This document shows positions 25,649 to 36,852 of a DNA stretch of 64,000 bases, piece by piece. The stretch covers positions 1,736,001 through 1,800,000 of the forward strand of contig MCGE01000007.1 of NCBI GenBank assembly GCA_002105175.1, written 5' to 3'. Below the pieces are notes generated by a model. The model made no database searches. It was not told the origin of the DNA and saw nothing but the letters and a program-made list of their open reading frames with translations. The translations under genes and the position numbers were made by a program. Source of the stretch: Absidia repens. Lineage: Eukaryota; Mucoromycota; Mucoromycetes; Mucorales; Cunninghamellaceae. Each line of letters opens with the position of its first letter. The first letter of the stretch is position 1.

Positions 25649-26994
25649 ATGAGCCGAAACGATGATAATATTGCCGATCGTATCTCTCTTGCCCGCCAAG
25701 AGGCTGAATCTCTGAAAGAGCGAATCAAACAAAAGAAGGAATGTCTGGCTGACACAACACGTAAAGAAACACCCACTCGCTCCGAAACAACAAGAATAAC
25801 CATGAACGTTGTACTAACCCTCACCTTTTTGTTCTACTTTTAGTGATTCAAGCCTCACAGCAAGTGGAAAGTATACCAAGACTTACAATCAGGGTGCGAC
25901 GTACATTGAAAGGTCATTTGGCCAAGATCTATGCAATGAGCTGGGCGAATGATCGGCGGCACTTGGTCTCAGCTTCACAAGACGGAAAACTATTAGTGTG
26001 GGATGCTTATACTACAAACAAAATTTTTGCTATTACATTACGATCGTCATGGGTGATGACTTGCTCTTATTCCCTTCTGGCAACTTTGTGGCGTCGGGTG
26101 GGTTGGACAACATATGCTCGGTATTTCGACTCAACAGTTCCAGCAATTATCAATACCAAATCGACAACAATAATGCAGACGTCTCCAAACCTGCACGGGA
26201 ATTGGCTGCGCATGCGGGTTATCTAAGCTGTTGTCGATTCCTTAGTGACAGCCAAATCTTGACCTCGAGCGGTGATACCACTTGCATACTTTGGGATATT
26301 GATGCCAATGCCAAAATTAAGGAATTTGTCGATCATACGGGGATGTGATGAGGTAAGTGATATATATATATATGAGCAATTAGCATGAAATGGTTTGAAA
26401 CACACAACTGAAATGATCGAATTTACTACTTTTATCATAGCCTATCAATATCACCAAATCCAAACGTATTTGTTTCTGGGGCTTGTGATGCGACTGCAAA
26501 AATATGGGATATTCGTGACGGAAAATGTGTACAAACCTTCAGTGGCCATGAATCAGATGTCAATGCAGTTCAATTCTTCCCAAATGGCAATGCTATCGGC
26601 ACGGGGTCCGACGATGCAAGCTGTCGGTTATTCGATTTGCGGGCGGATCGTGAACTCAATATCTTTGCCAGCGAACAAATTTTCTGTGGGATTACTTCGG
26701 TGGCATTCTCTGTTTCTGGACGACTTTTGTTTGGTGGGTACGATGACTACCAATGCCATGTATGGGATACACTACGGCTGAACGGGTGGGTGTATTACGT
26801 GCTCACGAAAATCGTGTGTCTTGCCTTGGTGTATCAAATGACGGGATGGGACTGTGTACCGGAAGCTGGGATAGTTTATTGAAGGTAAGCATACAAATAG
26901 TATATAGATATAATATACCTTCACTCATTACTTTAACTGATGTACTATTATTTATCGGTTGGGTAACCAATCACTTGTTTAGATATGGGCTTAA
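25649..26994 (+). pseudogene. Heterotrimeric G-protein beta subunit, three apparent frameshifts
   Basis: This WD-repeat subunit pairs with G-gamma and regulates G-alpha signalling at the membrane. Exons are 25649-25760, 25844-26352, 26441-26884 and 26983-26994, ending LLK|IWA as in the family. The N-terminal coiled coil (IADRISLARQEAESLKERIK) and seven blades are recognisable: [61 protein letters not shown] and others. The frame breaks by one missing base at each of three sites: about 26072-26074 (CCC), 26339-26342 (GGGG) and 26776-26777 (GG). All splice sites are intact. Either this is a recently inactivated paralog (Mucorales carry several G-beta genes) or the assembly lost homopolymer bases. 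If the bases exist, it is an ordinary ~345-residue G-beta. Confidence 0.85.
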
Positions 26995-27892
26995 TGTCAC
27001 TTTGGCTCACTTACTTACCCCTTATTGGATATCTTTGTCTGGAACTCTTATATGCGATACATTATGTTGTTTTATTTCCCCATTTTTACTCGTTTTAGCA
27101 TCCCATAATAGTTAGTATTATATTCTATTTTATTTTTGTCTCAAATAAACCATCATATATTGTTTATTCCATTATTGAAAACTATGATTATCGAAAAAAA
27201 AGTGCACTGACCGGTGTTTGAATGTGATGTGAACTGAACGATTTCATCTGTCAACAGCTGAATGATTATCAATATGACAGACGCATCTACAATAGAGCAA
27301 AATACAATATTGAGCAAGAGCAAGTCATTAACGCATGAATGATAGGTTATCAGATAGAAAAAATTTTCAACTATTTGAGTGAAAAAGGCAGATTGTTTTG
27401 TTTCAGAAATATTTCAGAACACATGTGGGACATTTTTGTATAGCTAATGCTCTTACGACAAATTCTGACTCAAACATATCAAAAGTAATCAGCCTAGCCC
27501 AACTATCTTTTTGCATAGCGTCCCAATGGTCTGACTAAAATATCATAGACACCTCATACTGACATCATAACTAACACATATATATTCATAAGTCGTAAAA
27601 TCATCAAATATCCCGTACTCCACAAAAAAAACCAAACTAACCCCCAAAGTGTCCTTAATACTTTATTGTTTTCCACAGTAATATACAACTTGTCGTTTGA
27701 GACGACTTTATTTCACATAAACCTCATATTTCTAAAAAAAGCTTTGACTTCGAATCAGAGAGTTTATTATATAAAAAAATAAAAAAATAAAAATAAGCAG
27801 TATTTATATAGCTATACTACATAACTATCATAGTCATATTCACTACATCCACTCTACTCCTGCAACGGTCATCTTGATGTCTTGAGATATTT
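26995..27892. other. Intergenic, AT-rich, nothing recognised
   Basis: 3' flank of the G-beta gene with AAATAAAC near 27142; no gene, RNA or repeat copy seen. Confidence 0.45.
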
Positions 27893-28600
27893 TCAGGGAT
27901 TGCTTAGGGAAATGAGATCCAAGACTTTATTGATGCCAACTTTAAACCATGCTTTTCAAATCCCTCGTAGCGCCATTGTTCTATTTACAATACACAAAAA
28001 ACAGGCGACCTCTTTAGCTGATCTGTTTCAACACAAATTTGTTTTTTATTTATTCAAATATTACCTTGTTATAAAACATCATCGTCGTTTTATAAAAGCA
28101 CCTAGTTCCCAAGCAAAGAACCAGTTCACATAGACATTCAGATAGATGGACAATGTTGTTGGATATGAAGATCCATCGGCTGTCTATCAAACAAAACTCC
28201 AAAGAAAGAAAAAAAAAAGGGGGGCTTGGGTTAGTGTCAGAAAAATAATCAAATGCTACTTTCAAGTATATTCTTACCATGTTTAAGGTAGGGGGTAAGA
28301 AGCAGAAAAACGATGGACAGAGGAGAAGATAGATTTGGTGAGGGGTAAAGAAATACAAGACCGTCCTATTGAAGTCATCGATATGCTTCCTATTGTAAAG
28401 AAAAAAGCGATCAGGAGAGTAAAGGGAATGGCGAATATGTCATAGTACCTTGCTATATTTCCTATATGAAGTAAGACCAGTTGCATAACTACCCGTTGAA
28501 TGACACCAGGGGTACGTTATTTGGCGCTAGTTGTTGGTTGAAAAGAAAAAGGAGCCCTAAAAAGCTGTTAATAATCTGCAAGTATGATCATCAGAATGCC
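27893..28600 (-). pseudogene. Possible decayed membrane-protein gene
   Basis: The minus strand shows coding-like, splice-compatible blocks: VIQRVVMQLVLLHIGNIAR joined at a GT-AG pair to KHIDDFNRTVLYFFTPHQIY, LLLCPSFFCFLPPTLNM, then after a second acceptor TADGSSYPTTLSIYLNVYVN and WFFAWELGAFIKRR, and further on EQWRYEGFEKHGLKLASIKS. Stops and frame changes interrupt the chain and no start region is evident. The composition suggests one or two membrane segments. No family was recognised, so this could also be chance ORFs in AT-rich DNA. Confidence 0.22.
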
Positions 28601-29766
28601 ATTACCATTCTCGAGTTAAATCGTTCTGCGTTTACCATAGACTAAAAAGGTCAAACAAGGAGAGGTGCAATGTACAATTTTTGCAATCCATAGTCTATCT
28701 ACATTGTGTAATAAAAAAACAGGTAAGTGAAAAGGGACAAAGACATACACCAAAAAAAGGAGCGGATTTTAAAAAGGTGGGCCTATTTCAAAAATACTAA
28801 AAAGTGGAATGAGGGGTGACTCCCCCATAAAAAAAAAAAAGAAAAAAAGGTGGGTGGGTTGATTCCGTTGATTCTGATTTTGACTTCGGTGATTAAAAAG
28901 CAGGGCACATAATCAAAAAAAACCCGGCAAACTCTATATTCTGGAGATTCCCTTTTTCGATTTAAACATATAGCAATATCTAAATAAAGCAACGCTTTGT
29001 GCAACATTTTATTTCTGACTTGATTCTTTTTCCAATTGGCAACTGGCTAATAAAGAAAAAAAGAAGAAAAAGCTAATTTCTAAATTGACATTTACAAAAA
29101 AAGAAAGTCGACGAAGAAAAGGAGGAAGAGGGATGGTTTCAACATGAATTGAACTGAGACATTGTATGATCACTCCTGAAGGAAAAGAAAAAGGAAACAT
29201 TGCTCATACTGTAGGTTCATGATACAAAAAAATAGCATAAGCGAAAATCTATCATATATTGTATTTTCGCACGCACAAAAAAGAAAATAGCATCGATTCT
29301 TATTTAGCTTAATAGGAAGAAGAGTATGAAGAATTCCTTTTTTTTTATTGCTTCTACGTTAACTTGGATACACGTGATGGCAAATGGTCTCAGAAAAAGA
29401 GTGCTGTGTAGCCAAAAATACGACGTGGACAAAAATATAAAAAACCCAATGATCATAAATGGGGAAACATATAACATGTCAACTTAAGAATACTATGATG
29501 AAGTGCATTATTGTGCTATACATCTTGCCATATTCTATTGATAAACTAAAAATATAACACAACTCACATCTACTTTTGGTATTCTTTCCCTAAATCTATA
29601 CCTGGAAAAGCTTATCAAAATAGCCAGCCAGGTTGGATTTTTTTTAAAATGCCGCTTTTTTTTTGGAGAATAAAAATTAAACATTCTCCTGTTTTCGGTT
29701 TTTCTCTTTTTCTTTTTGTTTTACAATTTCTTTTATTTTTATTTTCTCTTCTTCATCTTTATCACT
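28601..29766. other. Upstream flank of CotH gene, gene-free
   Basis: AT-rich stretch with many short A tracts. The 110 bases before the CotH ATG are T/C-rich, as for other genes here. No gene is seen. Confidence 0.4.
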
Positions 29767-31974
29767 ATGAAACATTCACTTACGTATATAGCGTTTGCAT
29801 GTATGGTGGCAATGACCAATGCCGCTACTGTCACATTTAACGTTATCGCTCCCGGTGCTTCTGATGTCCAAGTGTCAGTAAATGGTCAACAAACAAAATT
29901 GAATGCCAAAGACGCCGATGTGCCTTTATTCTCTGGTCAAATGGATGCTCCTGATGATGCTAAATACAAGGTAAATGCACTAACTTTTTTTTACAGAAAA
30001 AAAAAAGAAGGTTTAATCAATGTCCGCCTTTATTATTACATAGTACGTTGTTGGAGGAACTGCTGAAGAATTTGATCGTAGTTTAGAAAAGGGTCGTACA
30101 GCCACAAGAAACGATTTTTATAATCGTCCTGTCACTTATGCTAATATTCCTCAATTACCTTGGCCCATCAAGACAAACGTAAGTAGTGGAACAAAAACAA
30201 CAAAAAGTATAATCCTAGTTACTAACCGGCTTTTTATTGTTTGTTGTTTCGTTTTACGACCGGCTTTGTGTCTCCTTTTTTTTTTTTTTTTTTTTTTTAG
30301 CCCCAATGGACTCGTGGTGGTGACCCTGTTCCTCTCTTTGACTCCAATTATATTCCTAGCGTCTTTATTACTGGTGATGCTGCTGAACTTGATAATCTTG
30401 TCAAGAATGTCCCCAAGGATAATGTCAAAGCTAAGTTCACTCTCATCGAAGCTGAAAACGTACATACATTCAACGTAAGTGAAAAGCAAACAAAATTAGA
30501 ACCCCGTTGTTATTTTCAATATGTCGAATTTCTTTATACCTTTTTTGATTTATCGATTTATTTTAATGTCTTTCTTTTTTATATTATAATTACAACCAAT
30601 AGGATGTCAAATTCGCTATTCACGGTGCTGGAAAGAAGAAAAACGTAAATGACTAGGATCTACTCTCATCAATCATGTACATGCTTATACTCATTCATTT
30701 CTCTTCTTTATTTATTTTAGAATGCCAAACAAAGCTGGAAGTGGGAATTGAATGGCTCCGACACTTTATACAACCGAAACTTCTTCAAGATTCGACATAT
30801 GGAAGAAGACCCTACTCAAATGCGTGAAAAACTCTATGCTGATGTCTTGGAAGCCATGGGTTCCTATGCCAACAAAGCTAACATGGTGCGTCTCTTTATT
30901 AACGGTGAAGGCTTTGGTACATTCAATCTTTTGGACGATGTCACCAAGTACTCGTACTTCAATGCTCTCTTTTACAATGGCAAACCACCCGCGGAAAAAG
31001 GACCTCTTTATGATGGTGCTTCCGGTGCTTCTTTTGCTTACTCTCCTACTGGTGACTACTATTCTTTCAAGCCCAACAAGGAAGGTCCTGCTGGTTATGA
31101 TGGTCTCAACGAAGTCTGCAAGGAATTCAGCGAACTCAACTACGCCGATGATAAAGCTGTTGGCCAATTTGGCAAAGACAAATTTGATACTGATCAATTC
31201 ATTCGTTTCATGGTCATGGAATATCTTACTGGCTCTTGGGATGGCTATTGGATGGAACAAACAAATGACGGTGCCTATCAAGATCCTACTGACAAGAAAT
31301 GGTACTACTTGGGTCAAGATTATGATGCTACTTTTGGTGTCAACTTGGATGTGCCTGAAGGAAAAGAATTCCCCAAGGTCTCCTACACAGCTTTCCCTGA
31401 ACGCTACCCTAAAGCTGTCCTGATCAACAACTTGCTTAAGAACCCCGCATCAAAGAACACATTTGAAACTTACCTCAAGGATACCGTGCAAGTGCTCTTC
31501 AACAATGTGACCCTCACCAACCGTGTCTTGGCCTATCATGACTTTATTTTGCCTGATTTGAAATGGGATCGTAGCATCAAACAACTATCTCCTGGTACAA
31601 ACTTTGGCTGGACTTATGAACAAACAACCCAAAACCTCTTTGAAGGTGTTTCTGCTGCTATGCCCGGCGTTGGAGGCGCCGAATACGGATTGATTGAATG
31701 GATTGTTGCAAAATCGCAAGCCGTTGCTACTGAATTCAAGATTGCTATTACTGAAAAGCCTGTAGGTCCTCCAACAAATGGTACTAAACCGAACCCTTCT
31801 GCTTCCTCAAATGCCTCTGGATCATCCTCTGGATCAACATCGTCCACTGGTGGTGGCTCTGCTGGATCTTCGAATTCTGCTCAAGAAGATTCAACAACAT
31901 CTGGTGCTTCTGCTGTGATGGTACCATCTGCCTTGGTACTTGGTGCTCTCTCTCTTGTGTCTACCTTGATGTAA
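29767..31974 (+). CDS. CotH-family protein, secreted and probably GPI-anchored
   Basis: CotH proteins resemble bacterial spore-coat kinase CotH; in Mucorales they are cell-surface proteins and some act as host-binding invasins. Exons are 29767-29970, 30044-30178, 30301-30474, 30603-30644 and 30721-31974, giving 602 residues. The start chosen gives a signal peptide (MKHSLTYIAFACMVAMTNA). An N-terminal beta-rich part is followed by the CotH domain: FFKIRHMEEDPTQMREKLYA, NMVRLFINGEGFGTFNLLDD, FMVMEYLTGSWDGYW, TNDGAYQDPTDKKWYYLGQD and DYDATFG. The last two blocks are characteristic of Mucoralean CotH proteins. The C-terminus is Ser/Gly/Thr-rich and ends in a hydrophobic tail (VMVPSALVLGALSLVSTLM), fitting a GPI signal. 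The frame is intact. Whether it is a host-binding member cannot be told from this sequence. Confidence 0.93.
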
Positions 31975-33149
31975 AAAGTATGATGATGGCTTTATGCAAT
32001 TATTTAGTAGTAGTATTCCCCCCCTCTCTCTCTCCTCTTAAACATTGTCTCTTCCTCCTCTTAATTTACTTTTTCAAGTAGTTTAATTAGTTTATTTATT
32101 TTTGTATTATTATATAGTTTTATTGTGTTTGAAAAAATCAATACTATGTATTGTCTCTAAAGACATCTTTATTTATTTATCCTTGATGATCCCCTATCTA
32201 TTATTTTAAATCGAATTCAATAAAAAAGAACAAAATTACAATTCTCGCTATGAAATTATTGCAACTGATTGTTCCAATTGATGATCCTCCTACTCCAGGA
32301 TGAATATCTTTTTTGTTTAATTACAGTGCCTCGTATATTAAAGTGTTCGGTGCTACGAAATTTGACTTGTTTTGGCTTTAGTTAGGTTTTCTTTTTTGGA
32401 AATTGTTACTACAAGGATCATATTGTTAGCGTCATGATACATAGAAGAGATGCTGCATTATTCATTTCCTGCTTTTCCATTCAATATTAATTGATCGAAG
32501 GTGTGGAGAGGCAAATCATGGAAAAAAGATCATGTCGAAAACTCCGCTTCCACATACACTAAAAAAGTTTTGTGTAAAAGTATGTATCACCGATTTTTTT
32601 TTTTTTTTTTTTTTGGTGTGAACTTAATGAAGTAGACCGTTCACATTTTCGCTTCCCATTAATAGATGATTGAACAGCTATTGTTTCCTACATTTCTTAT
32701 ATAAAAAATCAGAAGATCGGTGTACAGTGGTTTGTGACGCACTGACACTCATATACACACACACACACACATTATATATATGTATATAAATACAGGAACT
32801 GATGGATCAAATGTCTATCTCATTTAAAATCACAATTCAAAATGTAAATATCTAAAGTGGAGGACGGGGAAATATACTATTTGAAAGACCTATCTGCTAT
32901 CATAATTCCTCTATTTCTATTGTAGGACTTCGTGTCATAAGGATAACGTAAAATAAACAACGAGGGTAACTAGTTCTGCCGTAAATAACAAATTATTCTA
33001 GGTGTGCGGCAAACTATTTTCAATAACAGTGAATTTTGAAGGCCCCCATTCCTTAGATGAATTATTTTCTTCCCTGTATTCAATTTAGTCTACATACATT
33101 CAGTTTATATTAATCTGTTGCCACTCTACGATGCGCTGCTTAAAACTCC
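31975..33149. other. Intergenic between CotH and repeat D
   Basis: CotH 3' flank with AATAAAAAAG near 32219, a T tract at 32596-32614, a CA/TA microsatellite near 32755-32785 and no gene. Confidence 0.45.
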
Positions 33150-33500
33150 GCAATAAAATTACTATTTATTGCCCTAAAAAATATATTCGTCTCTCTTTCT
33201 TTTTTTCCCTTCATTTTTCATTTGTTTCTTCTCCATTCAACTTATATAGGGTTATGGTGGACTTAGATTAGTGTCAGGTCTAGTTTAGAAGGTTTCAGCT
33301 CAGGGATTACAACATGCATGGGGAAACCTTTTCATTTTGAATTTCAGGATCTGAGGACACCATTATATGACTTTATTAGTTTAGCTCAGTGTTGGTTTGT
33401 CTATATTTTCTATCTATATTTGAATAAAATATGCATTTTTCACTTGACTCAATGAATTATGTCCCATTAGTCTCTCATGTTTGCACAATAGACTTTTTTT
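33150..33500 (+). repeat. Dispersed repeat family, copy D
   Basis: This copy has a degenerate start (CTCCGCAATAAA where other copies have CCCGCACACGTG), a pyrimidine tract at about 33190-33230, the conserved core with the hairpin at about 33287-33333 (GG opposite CC), and AATAAA at 33423-33428 followed by a CATTAGTCTCTCATGTTT block shared in part with copy A. No credible ORF. Confidence 0.75.
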
Positions 33501-35072
33501 TTTTACTAGCAATCAATCACGTTCGATTAGTGGTGACCGATGTTGCGTTTCAACAACAAAGATACCCTTCAGCCTTTCTCTTGTCTTGCACAGTATATTT
33601 GTTCCCGTTTTATATTTGTTTCGTTAGATTAGTGTTGAACATTCTCCAGATCCCCGACTAGTGTATCTTCTGCTAGCTCCATTAGATCCCTTGATTGCTG
33701 CTGACCTTGGCGGTTTACGCTTATACCTCAATAAAATATATCACTTTTTTCCAACTCTTAGACCCACAGGGATTGAACAATTCCCATCTTTGTGTGTATG
33801 TGTGTGTATGTGTGTTTATGTGTGTGTGCGTGTTGACAGGGTGTGAATTAAAATATTATGCCATATACGGTTCTGCTTGGGGGGGGAGAGAGAATTTCTG
33901 AACGATCCGCATCGCTTTGTCGCTTGAGGAGCTCATAGTGAGTTTACTTCATTATATTTCATTGTAATTCCAATATATATTGCAAACATGTCTGATAGTC
34001 AACGGTAGAAAATTAGAAATAATAATACTGTCTAGTTTATCAGTCCTTGTGATGTTTTTCTTATATTTCTGACGATCAAAGACCTTTGACAGGAGCTATA
34101 CAGAACAAGATCACTATGCCTTTATCATTTTCTAGCAGTGGTGTTCACATAAACTCTATCATTTTTGAAAAACTCGCCTATCTAGCATCACCTCAATTTC
34201 AAGACTCCCCTGCCAAAATTTCCAAACATGAACTGATATCGAATGCTTGTATTGTTGGTCTTTTTTTTTTTTTTTTTTTTTTTTTTTTGTAAGACTTAGA
34301 AACAATCTCAACTTCAATAAACGTTTCTAATGATCCTAATAAATGAAGACTACAATGTTTTGTATTGATGTTTTTATTTATCACAAAGGTATGAGACTTC
34401 AAACTGGGTCTAAATTATGATTTTCCTGGCTGAAGGGCGCCATCAAGTTGTTAGTGCTCGTATATGGTGTATTGTTCTATGTCGTCAATAAGAGGTAGGT
34501 GTTTTTTGGGAATTGTCTATGATGGTGAGTATTCTTTTTTTCAGCCATAATGTCTCTTATCGCTTACTTTTCCAATGACTTAACATCATCTTTAAAGGCA
34601 TCATAAAGCCGGCTTAATCCACCGTCAGCAACAAACTTAAAACTAGCCAAAAAGTATGATCGCGAAAAAACAGAAAAAAATAAAGTCAGTTAGTCGAGCT
34701 CACAGTATAATATATATATATATATATATATCCGGAAAAAAACAAAAAGACAATGACAACAATTACAAGCAAAAGCAAATGAGTGATACACAATGTGGTT
34801 TTTATTCAAAAAAAAAAAAAAAATGAAAAAAAATGAATATCCTAATAGCTTCTAAACTACAAAACGGAATAAAATCCTTTTAAGGTGATTTTATGTGATT
34901 TTATTTGCGAACATTCCCTTCGGGCGATGACGCACAGATCAATGCAGGTTGCGCCCTAGAGATCGCGCACCTCGAATGTGACAATATGGCCATCGTATTG
35001 ATCATAAAAAAAAAAGAAGGTAGCAATGCATTTTCTAACACAGATCACTTTTTATTATTATTATTCACCTAC
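33501..35072. other. Intergenic with microsatellites and a possible terminal exon
   Basis: Contains a TG/TATG-rich run at about 33789-33834, a 28-base T tract at 34261-34288 and a TA microsatellite at 34707-34731. On the minus strand at about 34570-34655 the reading FKFVADGGLSRLYDAFKDD ending VKSLEK-stop follows an acceptor-like TTTTTGGCTAG. It looks like a coding relic but its family is unknown. Confidence 0.35.
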
Positions 35073-35152
35073 CTTGTAGAATCTTGAATGCAACATTGAA
35101 ATCAAATCCATCGCTTCGTTCTTGGAATCCCTTATCAATAAATACGAGCCCG
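35073..35152 (-). pseudogene. Isolated NECAP-like exon (relic)
   Basis: An 80-base open segment flanked by an acceptor (TTATAAG) and a donor (GTAGGTG) encodes GLVFIDKGFQERSDGFDFNV followed by AFKILQ. This resembles the NECAP (adaptin-ear-binding coat-associated) core, where a GxGFxxRxDxFDFNVALQDH-like stretch is conserved. No other NECAP block is seen: upstream lies the end of AMMECR1, downstream is AT-rich DNA. NECAP proteins take part in clathrin-mediated endocytosis. I infer a truncated copy rather than a working gene. It could instead be a divergent extra exon of an unrecognised gene. Confidence 0.35.
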
Positions 35153-35283
35153 CTTATAATAAGGTAAAAGTGTCAAAGCGGATAAGATAAAAAGCATATC
35201 GTGAATGGGAGAAAAGATGTTTATTTCAAAAGAATAAAAAAAGTAATCTGACAGGTTTGAAAGGAGGGGGGAATAAAACTAAA

Positions 35284-36124
35284 CTATATACCAAGGGCGC
35301 AATGAGTACGATAGACAGCATAACTGCGGGTCATTTTTTGAGATTGATATCTGGTCAAAGTAATTGATTGTCGTTTGGCTTTGGTGATGTGACCTATGTA
35401 TCCACCTTTCCGTAAGAGTGAGTCAATGGCTTCTTCCTTGGTCCAGCCTTGTTCTTCCATGACTTCCGGTAAGTAGGTTGCAGTGGTTTTTGTTTTGTTT
35501 GATAAGGAAGTTCGTCGTCGTCGAGCGATGAGACCGTTATCCTTATCATCGTTATCATCATCATCAGTCAGTGAGAATTCAATCCATATACCATGTGTTC
35601 CAATATCCCAGTCCAAATAATCCTTTGCTTCTTCAAAATCCGTCAACAGTGATACTGCGCAATCCAAATAAGGCACTTCCGCCAATTTGATGGGTGAGAA
35701 TCGCCTATCATGTATAGCACTAAAAAAAAGGAAGGATAATAGAATGAGTAAGATATATTCGTAGAGGAAGTATAACCAAAAACGTTGAAGTGCTGCGGGG
35801 TGGGGGATTTACCTAGTCAAAGCATACTGCTGAAGACCTTTTCTTAAGGCCATGGGATTAAAGTTGCCGATACATCCACGTAGTTCACGAGGACCATGCA
35901 TTTCAGTATGCCAAGTAACAAATAAAGGACTAGAAGAAGAAGAAGAGAAGCAGGTGAATAAAACGTAAGCAAAGTTTCTTTTCAAAATGTAAACGAAATT
36001 TGAGAGTGACTTACTAAGCATCATCTGCAAAAGTAGCTTTGGGAAGTTGTTTGTTTTCCAAATGGGCTAACAATACATCGAAGCAGTAGAAGCAGTGGTC
36101 TTGGTTAATAGCTGATTTTGTCAT
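35284..36124 (-). CDS. AMMECR1: AMMECR1-domain protein
   Basis: A conserved single-domain protein of uncertain biochemical role found from archaea to humans. Three exons from the ATG at 36124 encode MTKSAINQDHCFYCFDVLLA, then YPLFVTWHTEMHGPRELRGC with GCIGNFNPMALRKGLQQYAL, then SAIHDRRFSPIKLAEVPYLD, CAVSLLTDFEEAKDYLDW, GTHGIWIEF, ATYLPEVMEEQGWTKEEAID, SLLRKGGYIGHIT and LTRYQSQKMTRSYAVYRTH. LRGCIGNF is the family's hallmark motif. A 20-residue acidic insert (DDDDNDDKDN...) precedes ATYLPEV. The stop at 35284 comes soon after the conserved SYAxY, giving about 220 residues. Identification is firm; function remains open. Confidence 0.92.
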
Positions 36125-36852
36125 TAGCAACAAGTATAGAAGAAGAAGAAGGAAAAAAAAAGGGAAGAGAAAAGAAGGGGAACTACTTTGTTGAAGTAGT
36201 AAAAAAATAAAATGAAAATGACTGACTGGGTTTCAAAAAAAGGAACAAAGGAAAAAAAAAAAGTGAGACAAAAACGGCTCCCGCCCCTGATACTCAATCA
36301 TTAGATGATTGGTTATTTGTTTTGCTTGCCTTTTCCAGTTTTTATAACGCACCCGTACATTATAACCTATATATTGTACACAAACACATTAACCACAATT
36401 GATACGAACATAAACTTTATGTCATGTGCCACTTTGGTAAATTGAGTCATACACTACCTTCATGCATGCCGTAAAGAGGCTCAAGGAATTTGAAATACCG
36501 CTCAAGTTTCATGCAATTCTGTCTTGTTATGTTTCCATTTAATAGACATTAAAAAAAAAAAAACTTTGGTTGGGTGAGTGTTAAAAAAAATACATTTCAT
36601 TGCTAATAGGTTCAGGGGAAGGGGCGAATAGCCAATAAAAAAAAAGAGAGAGATGAAGAATGATAACCCATATTTCAGTTGATCACATCAAAGACAAGTA
36701 TGTTTTATTTCAATATTTTGCAAAAGATTCAAATGAATAAATTATATAAAAAAAAAAACACCAAAAAAAAAAACAAAAAAAAAACTAGTACTTAATAATA
36801 ATAATAATCTACTGTCTAATGAGGAGGGGGAGGAGGGGCAGAATTTTCTAAT
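36125..36852. other. Intergenic between AMMECR1 and GDA1
   Basis: AMMECR1 promoter side and GDA1 3' side. Dense short A tracts, AATAAATT near 36736, no gene. Confidence 0.4.

Noticed and set aside
29716..29766. Earlier in-frame ATG for CotH
   Set aside because: It would put a Phe-rich, T-tract-encoded stretch before a complete signal peptide that starts at 29767.
30766..31317. Long antisense ORF in CotH
   Set aside because: Shadow of the large CotH exon; sequence is not protein-like.
34086..34292. 68-codon ORF ending in a T tract
   Set aside because: It terminates in poly-Phe from a 28-base T tract and has no recognisable homology.
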